Below are positions 10,950 to 22,560 of a stretch of 64,000 nucleotides of DNA, piece by piece. The notes beneath the pieces were generated by a model, which searched no databases, was not told the DNA's origin, and saw only the letters and a list, made by a program, of their open reading frames with translations. Source of the DNA: Acarospora socialis (Eukaryota; Ascomycota; Lecanoromycetes; Acarosporales; Acarosporaceae); contig JAMYGW020000010.1 of assembly GCA_025617375.2 (NCBI GenBank), forward strand, positions 1,364,001 to 1,428,000. Reading direction: 5' to 3'. Numbering within the stretch: the first letter of the stretch is position 1; every line of letters starts with the position of its first letter. The position numbers and the translations under genes were made by a program.

Positions 10950-12292
10950 CTACTTCCCTCTTCCCCTTCCCCTTCCCCTACCACCTCGCCCACCTCCTTT
11001 ACCGCCCCTTTTACCACCTCCGCCTTTCCCGAACCTCTCGTATATTCTCTCCTGCCCGAAGCCGGCGTCGGCGACGCGCAGGTAACTCACCACACCCTGG
11101 TCCACGACTGCTAATATCACGTTCCGGTAACCGTGCTTTAATCGCTGATACACTTGCTTCTCCATCGATTTCGATGGTGGGTCGTACGGTGTACTCTCCA
11201 GCAAAGCGCTGAGCTGTGCGATGGTAGGGACGGAGGATTCGCGACCATCAACAACGGCGATACGGAAGTCTGGTGGGCCGGGGGAGGACTTCTTGAAAGT
11301 AGATGAAGGTTTATACACGTGGTAGGTTATCCGAAACGGCGGGGTTGTGTGTCTCGATTCAGAGGACGGTGGAAGTGTGGGATCATGATACGGGATGATA
11401 GAGAGTAGGCGATATATGTCGTCTACGTGAAGCAATAGTCAGCACAAGCTGACACACTAGATCGCCAGGGCTCACTGTAGCTGCGATAGAGACCGGGCAT
11501 GACCAGCGGGCCTAGAGGCGGAGGATCTTTCGATTTTCTTGTGACAAGCGACCTGAATATCCGAGCAAACAAACCCAACCCAAAACCCCAACTCTTCTCC
11601 TCCCTCCCCGGCTCCACCCTCCCCACACTCCTTTCAACCTCTTCCTCAACATCCCCACCCTCGTCCCCCCACGTCGGCGCTCTCAAAACCACATACCCCC
11701 CCCTCTTCAACCCCGCATAAACCACATACCTCTCCATCGACAACCCCCCGCTCCCCATCAAGCACGCATACACCCCCTGCAAACTCATCGGCACCCCCTC
11801 TTTTCCCTCCCCTTCCCCCTGCCCCAGCACCGGCCACCTCACATCTAGATTCCCCCTCTCGCACAAATACACCGCCTCCTCCGGCCCCAACCACATCCTG
11901 CCTCCCCTATCCGCCTTGCCCATCGTGCGGAAATGCTGCCCCTTCGCCCGCTCCACGACCGTCATGCCCGTCGCCGCATCCAGGTAGCCCACGATGTGCG
12001 ACTTCGGTGTGTGTAGGCGTGGGTACGAGAGCGCGGTGTGCATGGCTTGCCGCGAGGCGGAGAGGACGTCGGACTGGTGCGTGGTGCCGTGGGGTTCGAA
12101 GTCTTTTTCGCCGCGCCGGGGGAGGGTGGGGTGTGTGGGGCCATTGGTGGTGGCGGTGGAGGTGGGGTGGGAGAGGTGCGTGAGGAAGCGGAAATCTTGG
12201 GTTTCGTCGCTGAGGTCGTGGTCGTGGTCGTTGGGGGGGAGGGTGGTGTTGTGGAGTGGAGGGTTGGGGGCGTCTTCGTCGAGGTCTGTCAT
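10950..12292 (-). CDS. SEN54: tRNA-splicing endonuclease subunit Sen54
   Basis: Structural subunit of the Sen2-Sen34-Sen15-Sen54 complex that excises tRNA introns. Two exons, 429 aa, with a 53-nt intron at 11423-11475. The N-terminal domain shows the Sen54 signature: 'TQDFRFLTHLSHP', 'LPRRGEKDFEPHGT', 'SASRQAMHTALSYPR', 'MGKADRGGRMWLGPEEAVYL' and 'ERGNLDVRW'. The C-terminal nuclease-like fold contains 'DIYRLLSIIPYHD' and 'PDFRIAVVDGRES', with no catalytic triad, as expected for Sen54. The end of the protein is a Gly/Arg/Lys-rich tail (last about 35 residues), which may aid RNA contact. A client is nearby: the tRNA-Leu at 26684-26771 carries an intron. Confidence 0.92.
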
Positions 12293-12783
12293 TTGAGGTT
12301 GGGAAGGTGTGGGCGCTGGAACTGCTTATGCGTAGATTGGGCGTGGATTTAATTGTGGATAAATACCGGTTGTTTCCCAGTCATGCGCGCATCTCTTTCC
12401 TTACACTGCAAGGGTGAATCTGGGACAACACCGATAGCTATTATGAACTCGGAGAGCCTAACGTACATATAACATAACTGCACATGAAAAGTATTTGGTC
12501 AACCGCATGTCTGCGTCGCGGCTCATTCTACATACTGTACGTCACACTTATTGATACAGGCTGTCGCTTCCTCTACTCGGATATGCTTTTAATTACAGTC
12601 TTTCAACTCCGGCAGTCAGCAAAGTGAGGTGGGCGCATGAACACATTGAAGCAGTATGAGATGGAAGCTGTACATCACCGCTCTTTGGTCAATTAGAGTC
12701 AATCTCCACAAAACTTCTGCTCATCCCATAGCAAGGATAAACAGACCTCGTGCTGGATAAGCTTCGCTGACTTAAGTGTGCTT
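12293..12783. other. Intergenic, SEN54 promoter / RIM2 3' side
   Basis: 490 bp upstream of SEN54 and downstream of RIM2. The plus-strand ORF reaching 12352 is antisense to the SEN54 N-terminus and has biased Gly/Val content. No other feature seen. Confidence 0.5.
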
Positions 12784-13986
12784 CTATGCCTCCGTGTCGC
12801 ACCTCTTCAGTACGAACTCGTACACCCCGAGCGAGATACCAGCAGCCGGTACCGCACGCAGGAGATGCGGAGTCAAACCGCCATACATGGACCTGAACCC
12901 GTCCTCCTTCAATATAAGGCGGAAGCACTGAATCAGGCCGGTGTACTTCTGCTGTCCATTTTCCATTGGCAGTTGCCGTAATCTCGTCCTCACGACCTGA
13001 AAAGTGATATAGGTTAGCGTACTAACAAAATTGCTTAAGGTGAGCATGTATGTCACCTCGTGTGGGTATGCAATCAGACCTGCAAGGAGCTTTGAGGCTC
13101 CTGCCGCACCACTAATCCCAAGCCAACCTACAGTCCGATTCCAAGCCCCGACACTGCTGGATGCCCTATCTTCCTGTCCCGCAAGCAAATTCTTAAACTG
13201 CTCATACATCACCAAATGCAGTGTGGTCTCTACGGCACCCAGATAACTCGCGCTCAACCCTCGGAACATTCCCCTGAAGCCCTCCTGCCGCAGAACTTGA
13301 GTTAAGCAATCAAAGCTGTTCTTGTATCGCTGGGCCACTACACATCCTCCCTTTTCCATACGCAATCGATCCAGCTGCAACCTTGTCTTGACCAGCCATA
13401 TCGGGTTTGTCACGGTGCCGGTTACTACACCAGCAGTGGCAGCTGCAAGAAGATGAACCAATGCTGTCTCCTTCCCAAAGCTCTGCGTCTCAGATAGAAA
13501 CCGTTTGCAATTGCCATACGTGTAGAACTTGATCGTCGTCGCAGGGACGATGCCGGTAAGGTTTGGGCCGAGCCCTCTGAAGAGACCAGACCAGCCTTCG
13601 AGACGTTGAATAGAGGAGAGTGTTTGCAAGGTCCCGCGAACTGGAGAAGTGAAGGTGCGAAGAAGGGAATACGATCCGTAAGAGGACGGAGCCCTGAGAG
13701 CGTGGGAGGAGTCAGGCTGTGATCGATAGAGGTCAGACTGCAGCCTGGTTCTTAGGACGTCCAGAGGAGATGTGAGAAGTGTGGTTGCCGTTCCGCTAGA
13801 ACTGTACGGTACAAGTTCGTCAATGCGTGTCTCTGACAATTTAGAGAAGGTGAAGGAGATCACAGACGCGCCTGCTATGAGGTGTGGCCAAGACTTGTTG
13901 ACGGCACAATGATCAATGCCTTTCGCAGCTTGCGGTAAAGGTGCTTCTAACGAGCCTTGCGGCTTCTCTGATCTAAAGCTCTGCAT
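12784..13986 (-). CDS. RIM2: Mitochondrial pyrimidine nucleotide carrier (SLC25A33/36 type)
   Basis: Inner-membrane carrier exchanging pyrimidine (deoxy)nucleotides, needed for mitochondrial DNA and RNA synthesis. Three exons, 358 aa: introns 13802-13867 (66 nt) and 12997-13056 (60 nt). Both introns are multiples of three without stops, so the unspliced frame stays open to the end; splicing is inferred because it restores 'AGASSGTATTLLTSPLDV' and 'YPHEVVRTRLRQ'. Three carrier signatures are visible: PLDVLR, PIWLVK (the Trp in place of the acidic residue is typical of nucleotide carriers) and PHEVVR. Start: ATG at 13986 ('MQSFRSEKPQ') is preferred; an in-frame ATG at 14112 would add 42 residues with no carrier similarity. 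Confidence 0.88.
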   Translation of the reverse strand: MQSFRSEKPQGSLEAPLPQAAKGIDHCAVNKSWPHLIAGASVISFTFSKLSETRIDELVPYSSSGTATTLLTSPLDVLRTRLQSDLYRSQPDSSHALRAPSSYGSYSLLRTFTSPVRGTLQTLSSIQRLEGWSGLFRGLGPNLTGIVPATTIKFYTYGNCKRFLSETQSFGKETALVHLLAAATAGVVTGTVTNPIWLVKTRLQLDRLRMEKGGCVVAQRYKNSFDCLTQVLRQEGFRGMFRGLSASYLGAVETTLHLVMYEQFKNLLAGQEDRASSSVGAWNRTVGWLGISGAAGASKLLAGLIAYPHEVTYMLTLSNFVSTLTYITFQVVRTRLRQLPMENGQQKYTGLIQCFRLILKEDGFRSMYGGLTPHLLRAVPAAGISLGVYEFVLKRCDTEA

Positions 13987-15139
13987 CTCAGCATGGAGAT
14001 TGATGTTAATGCTAGAGAATATATAGCAGCGAAGGTAGTGATGGGAATGAACAAACGGGGGTATTGGGGTCAACAGCAGCGTCGTGGACGGCGTGCCAGT
14101 TGTATTCAGCACAAGACCTCGATTCTCCTATGACACTGATAGATATAACATTACATTCACAATATGGGGTTAGCAGTTAATGGTCGGAAATATGTCAGTT
14201 AATCACTTGTGCTATCGCACTCATGTAACTAAGCCACTGAAATGCAGATAGATACAAAAATGATGGTAGAGAGTTCATCTAATCATATGCAATTAGGCTT
14301 AGATTGAGCTACAAGAAACAGTTTGCAAGAGTGAGATTGAGTGTTGAGGTGTTATACCGTTTCAATATCATGAAGATACAGCTTTGTCAGCTCCACGGCA
14401 GCTTGAACAAGTTGCAGCCTCCCTTCCCTTGCCTTGGCATATGGCACAAATATATAGTTCAATTATTGAGATTCCACTCCCACCACAGCCCGCACATTTT
14501 ACCTGAACGATTCCGGCTCCATTACAAGCAGAACAATCTGGGATGAATGTGCTTCATGTTGACAGAACTTCAATTTTGACTGGTTGTTCAGATATAGCAA
14601 TGAGATACAGAAAAGCTTGCTGCTTTGAGCTGAAAGACCCAATGTCAAGCCATGTGAAGAGGTTCAAATGTTGAATGATCATCCAAAGGAAATAACAAAG
14701 CTTTATACTTCAAGACGTCCATTGCTTCTTCCATTAGCATGCAAACTGTTTCTAGAAACAGTGATGCGAGCAAACGCACGACAGATGTCAATGGTGAGTC
14801 ATAACAAGACGTTGGGACAGGACAGTTTGAGCATGGTGGGATGGTAAACACAGAAAGTACGTCGTCGGAATTCATGTTGAGGCTCTGGGGCTGGATTAAG
14901 AACTATTATTAAAGTTGGGGTTGACTGCAGTCATTGCCGCTAAATTATACCCTAGCCCTGATGATAGTAGTTTTGATACCATGTTTACCAGCATATGCTG
15001 CAAATCAACCAATCATGGAGTTCCCCATACAACGCAATCCTGCTCAAACCGGCACCGGTCATCTGAGAGATCTCCTCCACATCTCGATGAAACAGACTGT
15101 AAGCAATGTAAATGCTTAACTCCTGCTGACACTCGTACT
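13987..15139. other. Intergenic, RIM2 5' side
   Basis: About 1.15 kb, moderately AT-rich. It contains the RIM2 promoter and the 3' side of the next gene. Short ORFs at 14304-14546, 14645-14875 and 14915-15145 show no family motifs and shift between frames. No tRNA or repeat was recognised. Confidence 0.5.
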
Positions 15140-17449
15140 TCATAACAAAACTAGCCTCAGCTCGTGTTCACTTGCCGGCACCGCGCCAGCCGCGCATCCA
15201 ACGCAGCAACTCCGCGGTCTTATTACATTAAAGAAGTAAGATAAGCCTTGCTCTGCACTCAAACAGCACAAGTCGTTTAACTGTAACCACCTCGCAGCAG
15301 CGTTGTTAGTAACGTAGAAAAACCATTTCTTGGAAGATTCGTCTTTGTCCACTCTGGCGGGTTTCGAATTCTGGGTCCAGTGGATCGTACTCTTGACGAA
15401 GACTCTTTCTTGAGTTGAGGCTAAGCTCCTTTGCGGTGGGGGCCATCGACCGTAGTAGTGGTCAAGAACCTGGGAGGGCTTGTAGTTCTTTTGACTCGAA
15501 AAGTGAGGGTAGAGTACATGATTGTCAACCCAAGTGGTGGCCTCGTCCGTGACTTCGTCGCATTCACAACAGCGCAAAAGGGTGAACTTCATGCGCATTT
15601 CTTGCATTTCCCGAAAACCTAGCTTGTATCTTTTGGCAATGCGGTCATTGGACCGCCATTCAAAGATTTGAGTAACCGAGAAAGCATCGGTGCCGTGGTG
15701 GCCTACCAGGACTGGTCCCCTTTTAGTGCTACCAATGCCAGGGAAGTAAACAACCTTCTGCTCTGGACTTAGGACCTCACCCATTGTCTTAGATATCCTC
15801 AAATCAGTTGGACCGTCTATTATGCGTTCCTTTCGAACCCCTCGACGGGACGGGACTCCATGCATTACTCGCAAAGTATGCCTCGAAACGTCAGCAGGAT
15901 CGACCGCATCGATTGAGCCAAAGAAGATGCTCCAGCCCCAAGCGCTTATTAGAACGGCGGACCTGACGTGTTCCCAAGAATAACAATGACCCAGTAAAAG
16001 GCGTGAAAGCAACGCAAAAGACCTTACAAGATCAGGCATCGAACATCGCCAGAAGTGAGGCAACCTTTCAACTCCATGATCATCCCCCACGAGTTGACGG
16101 CAGACATCAACGGAAAGTGGCAGCTTTCTGCAGGCTTCCAAGTCGCGTATTCTGGCGAATGAAATTAGTATAGCTACGAGAGCTGGCCAGTTGATTTTGT
16201 CCAGGATGGCCTTCATCCGCTCAGGCCCTGGTAGAGGCGCTTCTAAGTCTTCCTTCAACAATTCCAGCCTAAGCTGGTCTAGAGCGAACAAAAAGATGCC
16301 CGCGGAGACGACCTTTTGCTCACTAAAGTCTTCCTGTGCTGAGGCTGACCCTGGTTTTCCAACCGAGTCAGCTCGGAACAGTTTAAGACTGCGGCCTATA
16401 ATCCAATGCGAGCAACACTGTAGTTCTTCATCAGACTCGGTTACCGTTCTAAGAATCTTCATGCCAAACCCGAAAGCATCCGCTCGAGTTTCGAACCCGA
16501 TTTCCGGATCCTCTTCAGTTTTGGACAACGAGAATAGCGGCACATTTCGGTCTGCAGGATCCAGAAGTGAGGCGCTCACTTCTTGAGAGTCACTGTCTTG
16601 TACAAACAGATTGCTGATGCCTTCTCCAAAGCAGACCTCAGTACCCTGCAAGCGGACAGTGACATTAAGCCCGAGGACGTGGTGACACTAGACAACGATA
16701 GTACTTATCCCAGTGACACATTCGATATGCAGTAATCTGTGTTCTGGGAAACTCTGCAAAGACTGAAGCCACATCAGCAACGACTGGAACACTGCGAATG
16801 GCAAAGAGCGATTTGTGGCATTCGTTATCTTTGATCTCTTGGTCACAATCCGCCTTCTCTTGGCGCTCCTTAGGGGACGTTGTCTATCCTCATCTGGGGT
16901 CTCTAAAGCCTTTTCAAGTTTGTACTCCACATCCTCATACAATGCCGACCATTGAAAGGCCACAGTCTGTTGTCGGCATGCCCTTATTGTCCCCAACAGC
17001 GCGACATAATCTGGTGCACGTTCGAGACCCGCTCCAGAATCGCGCAGAATATTCTCAATTGCCACCACAACCGCGTTAGCCAGGGATTCGTCTTCGTGCA
17101 CAAAGGCTAGCGCAGAGAGCTGAATGATCATAGAGAATAGTGCGGGGTCCTTCAAAGCCTCTTGCACTGTTGGCCCAGCGCCCGACTCCAACAGAATATC
17201 GACATATCGTGATATAACAGACTGATTCGATGTTGCAACCATCTCTCTGAAGTGGAATGCGATGGCGGGATCGACACGATGCCGTCCAAGAAGAGAGGCC
17301 AGTTTCATCTCCGTGATCAGATCCGAGCCCGATCTTCTTCTGATGGCATCAATGAGGGCCACAGATCCGAGAGTAGATAGAGCGTTGTTCAAAGGGCGGA
17401 CGATATTCGTGAGCTCGAAGCCAAGTTGAAACTGCGCGGGTAAAACCAT
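15140..17449 (-). CDS. Conserved-looking fungal protein of unknown function
   Basis: Two long minus-strand exons, 17449-16697 (251 aa) and 16645-15140, joined over a 51-nt intron (16646-16696), give 752 aa. I do not recognise a named domain. The first half is helical and repeat-like ('LITEMKLASLLGRHRVDPAI', 'SVISRYVDILLESGAG', 'SMIIQLSALAFVHEDESL'), like an armadillo/HEAT-type scaffold. A basic nuclear-type cluster, 'RSAKRRRIVTKRSK', is near residue 205. The second half has scattered Trp/Cys and 'YKLGFREMQEMRMKFTLLRC'. The donor GTTGTC is weak but is the only phase-compatible GT close to the end of exon 1; an additional intron near the C-terminus is possible. Codon use resembles its neighbours and the frame is open throughout, so it is probably functional. 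Confidence 0.68.
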
Positions 17450-19700
17450 TGTCGCTGCCTATATAGGGGGTTTCGTGCATAAACTTGCGGGCTATTGGCA
17501 TAGCGACGACGGGGTTCCAGTACCTCCCAATGCACCGCAAACGCAAAGACGGTATCGGGTGATGGAGTGTGTTCAATCTCAAATATCAGACGTAGCTTAT
17601 AGTTATGAATTCGATCAGCTCCTGTGGTTTAGGATAGAATGCTAAGTGATGATGGAGATAGTTGAAGGAAGCGCATGATTCAGCCTTCAGCATTTAGCCT
17701 TGCCCTCTGCACATGACTCCGCAAAGAACAGGGGACGGATAAGGCTAGCTGGATTTGAGTAAGCACAAGGATATCATTGGGTATTATGCTCAAAAGTCAT
17801 ATTATTATATATCGCTGCAGTTGCTTACTTTAGACACAATTCTGGATCTTGTTTTGTGAAGGGATTTATTGCTGTTTTGTTCTACACGGTTTGTTGTGAG
17901 ATTACGCCCTATCTTATCTCACTATGCATTCGAGCTCTGTTACAGGCCACAACATTCAATGGAGGAGAGCAATAACAGGCTCTGAGTCGTTCTACACGCA
18001 TTGTTGAGCGATCATTCCGATCTCTTCCGAATCCGTTCAAGTCTTATAATTGGGTCGATGTTATACCATGGTTGATCAGGATCCGGCTCCACGCGGAAAT
18101 AGGCCGCCGACTTTTCCGGACTCTATCCTTACGATGGCGTTCCGTTCTTGCGTGGTTGAATCCCCGTCGCTATGCTTCTACTGCATAATGCTGCTTCAGA
18201 GATGACATACATTGATCGGCTTGGTCCATCTGGTTCGTAATAGCCAAGTTGTTCTTCCTGTCACATATTCGGTCGAATCAATCAAATGAAACCCATGCAA
18301 TTACGGTGTCACGCAGCGTCGTATCATCACATCCTCGCGAACTGTAACTCCCGACTTCAAGAGAGCAACTGGAACGAGACCGCGCCACAATCAGATACAG
18401 GCACTGGGGATGACTATATAGCCTAAGACGTCCAGCATCCTAAGAGCGAACATGTTGAGGAGGAGGGTTAAGATATCTGCAACGAGCCTGAATACCATCT
18501 GGGCCCCTGACTGGCGAACATGCACTACTCAAAGTCTGGAGCGTTATCCTCGTGGCGATGAGGATATGTGCCGCCGGGTCTATTCCTCCGCCTGACCCGA
18601 ACCAACCAAAAGTCGACAAGGGTTATCTTGCCCTTCGCCTTGACAGAGGCGGAGGGTACGTTGTGGGATTGCATCAAATGCCAAGCGCGGTGTACTGCAG
18701 TCCTTTCCATCTGCGGTGCGGTCTGCATTTTTCCCGAACCAGAATTGCCGCTCGTGTGCGGGGTAAGGATTCCACTCTCCTGTTGCTCGTTCCTTATCCA
18801 TGGACGCGAACTAGAAGACCTTGCTTGGTAGGAATGCTGATACTGTTCTCCGGAAGGCCTGCCTTGGGGCTGCAGGCGCCAAGCGGATCTGTATTGAGTG
18901 CATTGAAAAATGCTTCAAACTTGGGGATATACCTCTGGATTGCTCCACTGCAAAACATCGGAAGTACACAGCCCCCGTAGCACTTCCCATGAAAGTTCAA
19001 CAGAAAAGACTCTAACGGGGAACGGCTCTTCAGATGTACCGGCAAGGACGGCACATCTGGTATCTGCACGGTTCACGGCTTTGCCAGGAGGGTTGATAAC
19101 TCAGGTATGCATCTCTCGCGAGCTTTTACCGGTAGTGCATCCGATGTGGCTAACACTGCCTCAAGGAGGTCAGTGCAAAGGCAGGTCACCTGACTGCGAC
19201 GTCTCCGTCAAGCCGGTCAAGGGTTGTCGGTAGACCAAGGAGGAGCACCAAGGTAGGAGGTTATAGACAGGGTCGACTGTTTATATATACCAGAGATTCT
19301 CGAAGACCTTTTTCCTGCTGTCAAATAACATTTTCCTTGATTGTACGGTGCCATCTATCAACCCAGAGGTACAACTCTTGTTCATATATCAAAGTCAACA
19401 TCTCCGTTCTTGGAGCTCTCCATACTCAAATGAGCATGATGAGTAATGCGGTAAGTGGACCTGACATACAAACGGCCCTCTGCAGATATATCGTATTTTA
19501 CTCAATAAGATTCATGACAAAGGCAAACTACTAAGGAGCCCTTCATATGTTTGATGGCGTAACTTAGGGTCTGAGATTGTAGGACTACGGAGGGTCATGG
19601 AGACTACCCTGCGGACGGTGGAGATGAAGCTGTAAGTGGAGAATAGTTAGTGGATCTAAGTTTAATTGCTTCTATGTAACAAATGATCTTCTTGTTGTCG
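17450..19700. other. Gene-free stretch, left part of the desert
   Basis: No gene is supported. Several overlapping short ORFs lie at 18525-19233 on both strands; some encode Cys-rich strings (near 18700-18960 on the plus strand), but there is no signal peptide, no stable frame and no family pattern. Base composition is near even, without the strong TA excess of heavy RIP. Confidence 0.5.
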
Positions 19701-19942
19701 AAGTGTTTGACCTAGTCTAGTGCCATCTAGCACCCACTAGTTGCTTTCTTGATGGAACGTGTATCCAGGATTGCTGAGGCAAGGCTGAATACAATCACAC
19801 ACGGCCCTGCCGGCATGATGAAGTCGGCATTTGTTATTTCTGACATATGACTCTTTGAGTGATGTAGACAAATGCTCGCAGCAGCAGCTATTTCTGTTGT
19901 GACATGATTAGACACATTCTTGAGAAGCTATCTTATCCCTCT

Positions 19943-20463
19943 TCATTTCTTTTTATCTGCTGTGGCATTAATTCCATCGTACATAATAACTATTAGTGTG
20001 GGGAAATATCTCTGTAAAGTCACCACCCAGTTCCCTGTGACGGACGGGGGAGCTAAGATAATAGTGGCCCCATACTCGCCCTGCGTCTGCCTGTTTGTCT
20101 GTTCTTGGATTAGAGCATAGAGCTGTAGGATCTGGCATGCGGCGATATCACCCAAGCACGGTAGGGTGCGCGCGTAATCTCTCGGACCTGCTTGTTGTTG
20201 AAGCTCAACAACTCCTTTCTCCTTTCTCCTTGGCAATCATCCAGGTCAGTCCCGGTGACAGGCCATGCCTGTAACTGAGAATCAATGGCCATGCCCGGTA
20301 TTTCGGGCGTTGCGGGATCAACACCCAAAGCTCTGAAGGCGCTGCTGTACTCATGTACACCTTGTGCTCTTGCTTTGAGCCCTTTAAGATCCCAAGGCGT
20401 CTCGATATCAAGGGTATCCGCGGTTTCTTCTTGCGCGTGTCCCATATCTGTAAGGTTCGTCAT
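19943..20463 (-). pseudogene. Relic of a SNF2-family ATPase (helicase domain, part)
   Basis: Minus-strand translation shows the front of a SNF2/Swi2 ATPase core distributed over three frames: 'SQLQAWPVTG' then 'TWMIAKEKG' (the Q-motif-like region before motif I), and 'QILQLYALIQEQ', 'EYGATIILAPPSVTGNW' and 'RYFPTLIVIMYDG', equivalent to the motif I-Ia region (usual form GLGKT...ALIL..P..L..NW). The Walker A GLGKT itself is no longer visible and the reading frame changes at least twice in about 500 bp, so the gene is dead here. SNF2 proteins remodel chromatin or act in repair; this copy cannot. It is likely the remnant of a longer gene whose N-terminal part may correspond to 21560-22560. Confidence 0.6.
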
Positions 20464-21559
20464 CCCTTTTTCCTTCTGGCAAGGACAGTCGAACGAAAAA
20501 CATCTTGATCATTCCATGGAGAGTCTGGCGCTGTACATCCCTCACTGTGTGGGATCATATCGTACAGGCGTTTGTGTCTTTGATGGGCAGACAGAGTGAC
20601 TTTGTGATTCAATAAAAAACGATCCGAAGTATCAATCTCATGTTAAGTTGATGCTCTATCTTGGGTAGATCTCGTCATTACGGTCCACACGGTCACCAAC
20701 ATCATCTCCAATTTGGGTGCTCCGCTCCGCATCACTGCCAGCGTCCAGTCCACCTTGCTCTTGCAATGTCTACCCTTCATTGGGCACGTACTGAGCACCA
20801 GCAACCATCTCTCTATCTTCATCTAACACCTGATTGGCCACGCTATCCTTGATCTGAAGTCAGCGTTCGATGCCAGCGGGAATATTCGATTCATATATCC
20901 TGCTCGTAACAGGTCCTCGTGCTGTCACCAGACACCATAGGATTTTTGTTGGTGCTCCAGCCTCACAGTATGCTCGAATGCGGGCCCAGTCGTAGTCAAC
21001 CCGGAGTCTGATAGTTGTCTGCTATGCGTTCGGTGGCTGTGCAGGTGTGATATGTGCAGCGAGTGATGTTATGTCCATGCCAAGATGCTGGAGATTGTAA
21101 GATAAGCAACATTGGTAACGATATATCCTGATAAGGACAATCACTTGTGCCAAAGTAGAGACAAATGAATAGTGGTGCAGCGCAGGTATAATGGCAGATG
21201 CCTGAAGGGAAAGTCTTATTGTGACATCAATTCATGGAGGAATCAAAGGTGACAGACTGACAATGACAGATAAAAATGAATGGCCTGTCTCCCCTAACAG
21301 ACTGGCCAACCAACAGACAAGCAAAGATTCTCATACTGCTAAAAACAGATCTCAGAAAGATCTGATCATCGGAATCAGAACATTCATGAGTAGGCAATTG
21401 AGGAAAGATAGGTGTAAAAAAACGTGGATGTTCAGTAAGTGGAACTAGCTGGTTGTGAGTTGAGAGAAAATCGGTATGTTTGTTGTCCTTTGTCACGGAA
21501 CTGCCGGATATCTTTGTCATGTTCAAGATCAGGTAGCGGCATGACTGCTGGTGGAACGT

Positions 21560-22560
21560 GTTGGTCTTCTTCTTCAATGATATCATCATGGTTCATCCAG
21601 TAGATATTCCATCTGCCGACGAGAACTGAACCCCTTCAGTAGATTCTCGTGCCTTCGCCTTCGATTGAATGTCTTTGTCTTCCCCGGCGTCATCTACTCC
21701 CGACATATGTGGTGGGATCAAAGTAGCTTGAGTGTCTGCTCGGATCTCAGGGCGTTTCTGAACACGATTGACTCATTTGACCGCTTGCCCCGGGCGATAA
21801 TAATGTTCTTGTGTGATGCCCTTGGGATGAAAAATTTTCGGGGGACACGAATCCTGATTCGCATCTCTGATCAGCAGTATGACGCGTACGACATGGTCTG
21901 CACCGTTCCACACTTCTATGTTTGGGCTGTCACTCGTATAATCTTCCCTTGGTCTTCTGCCAAACGTGCAGTATCGTATATCGCTGCGCCCTTCACATTT
22001 TTGATCTTGTGGCTAAGCTCCTTTCCTCAGAGCTGGCCGCGCTGCTTTCACCGGCATTCCTTGTGTTCGTGTACTCAAGGTAGAATGGCCAGAACTTATC
22101 AGCGTGTATGCTGCTGCAGAATTCTTGTGGATTTGAGAGCTTCAGATAGCCGGCAATCTTTGTAAATTCTGGAAAGTTCAGTAAAACACGATCGAGTGCG
22201 GATGTGCCATACTTGACCCTTTGCTTACAATCCGTATTCTTTGTTTTATACTGGTTTGGCATGTGCACTGAGGTCTGCCATGTGGATGCTCCGACGCTTC
22301 CTGCTCTCGAAGCTTCTGTTTATCATCTGCCACACAAATGGGTTTGAATCAGGTAGCTGGCCCTGTGTTTCCTGACCATAAGGGTTCTCTTCAGTTCTTG
22401 CCATGTCAGCCTCAGTGTTTATCCCAGTCTCTACGTCACTCATAGAGTTGTAGTTTGGAGGTATCGAAGGCATGCTTGTGAAAGGGCTCATCCGGCTCCA
22501 TTGAAAAGGCTTCTTGCCTTCCCTGATCTTGATCTTCAACTTCATCTTCTTGATCTTCTC
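21560..22560 (-). pseudogene. Decayed coding relic, possibly N-terminal part of the SNF2-like gene
   Basis: Minus-strand frames contain protein-like stretches interrupted by stops and shifts: 'LDRVLLNFPEFTKIAGYLKL' and 'SNPFVWQMINRSFESRKRR' (22000-22450), 'DSCPPKIFHPKGITQEHYY' (21800-21870) and an acidic block 'HDDIIEEEDQHVPPAVMPLP' (about 21530-21590). They lie on the same strand and upstream of the SNF2 helicase remnant, at a distance suitable for a long N-terminal region. No domain name can be given; the link to the SNF2 relic is inference. Confidence 0.4.

Noticed and set aside
14113-15139. Small ORFs between RIM2 and the next gene
   Set aside because: All below 80 codons, different frames, no splice arrangement or family motif.
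18525-19233. Cys-containing ORFs that might be small secreted effectors
   Set aside because: No signal peptide and no stable frame; four overlapping frames are open on both strands.
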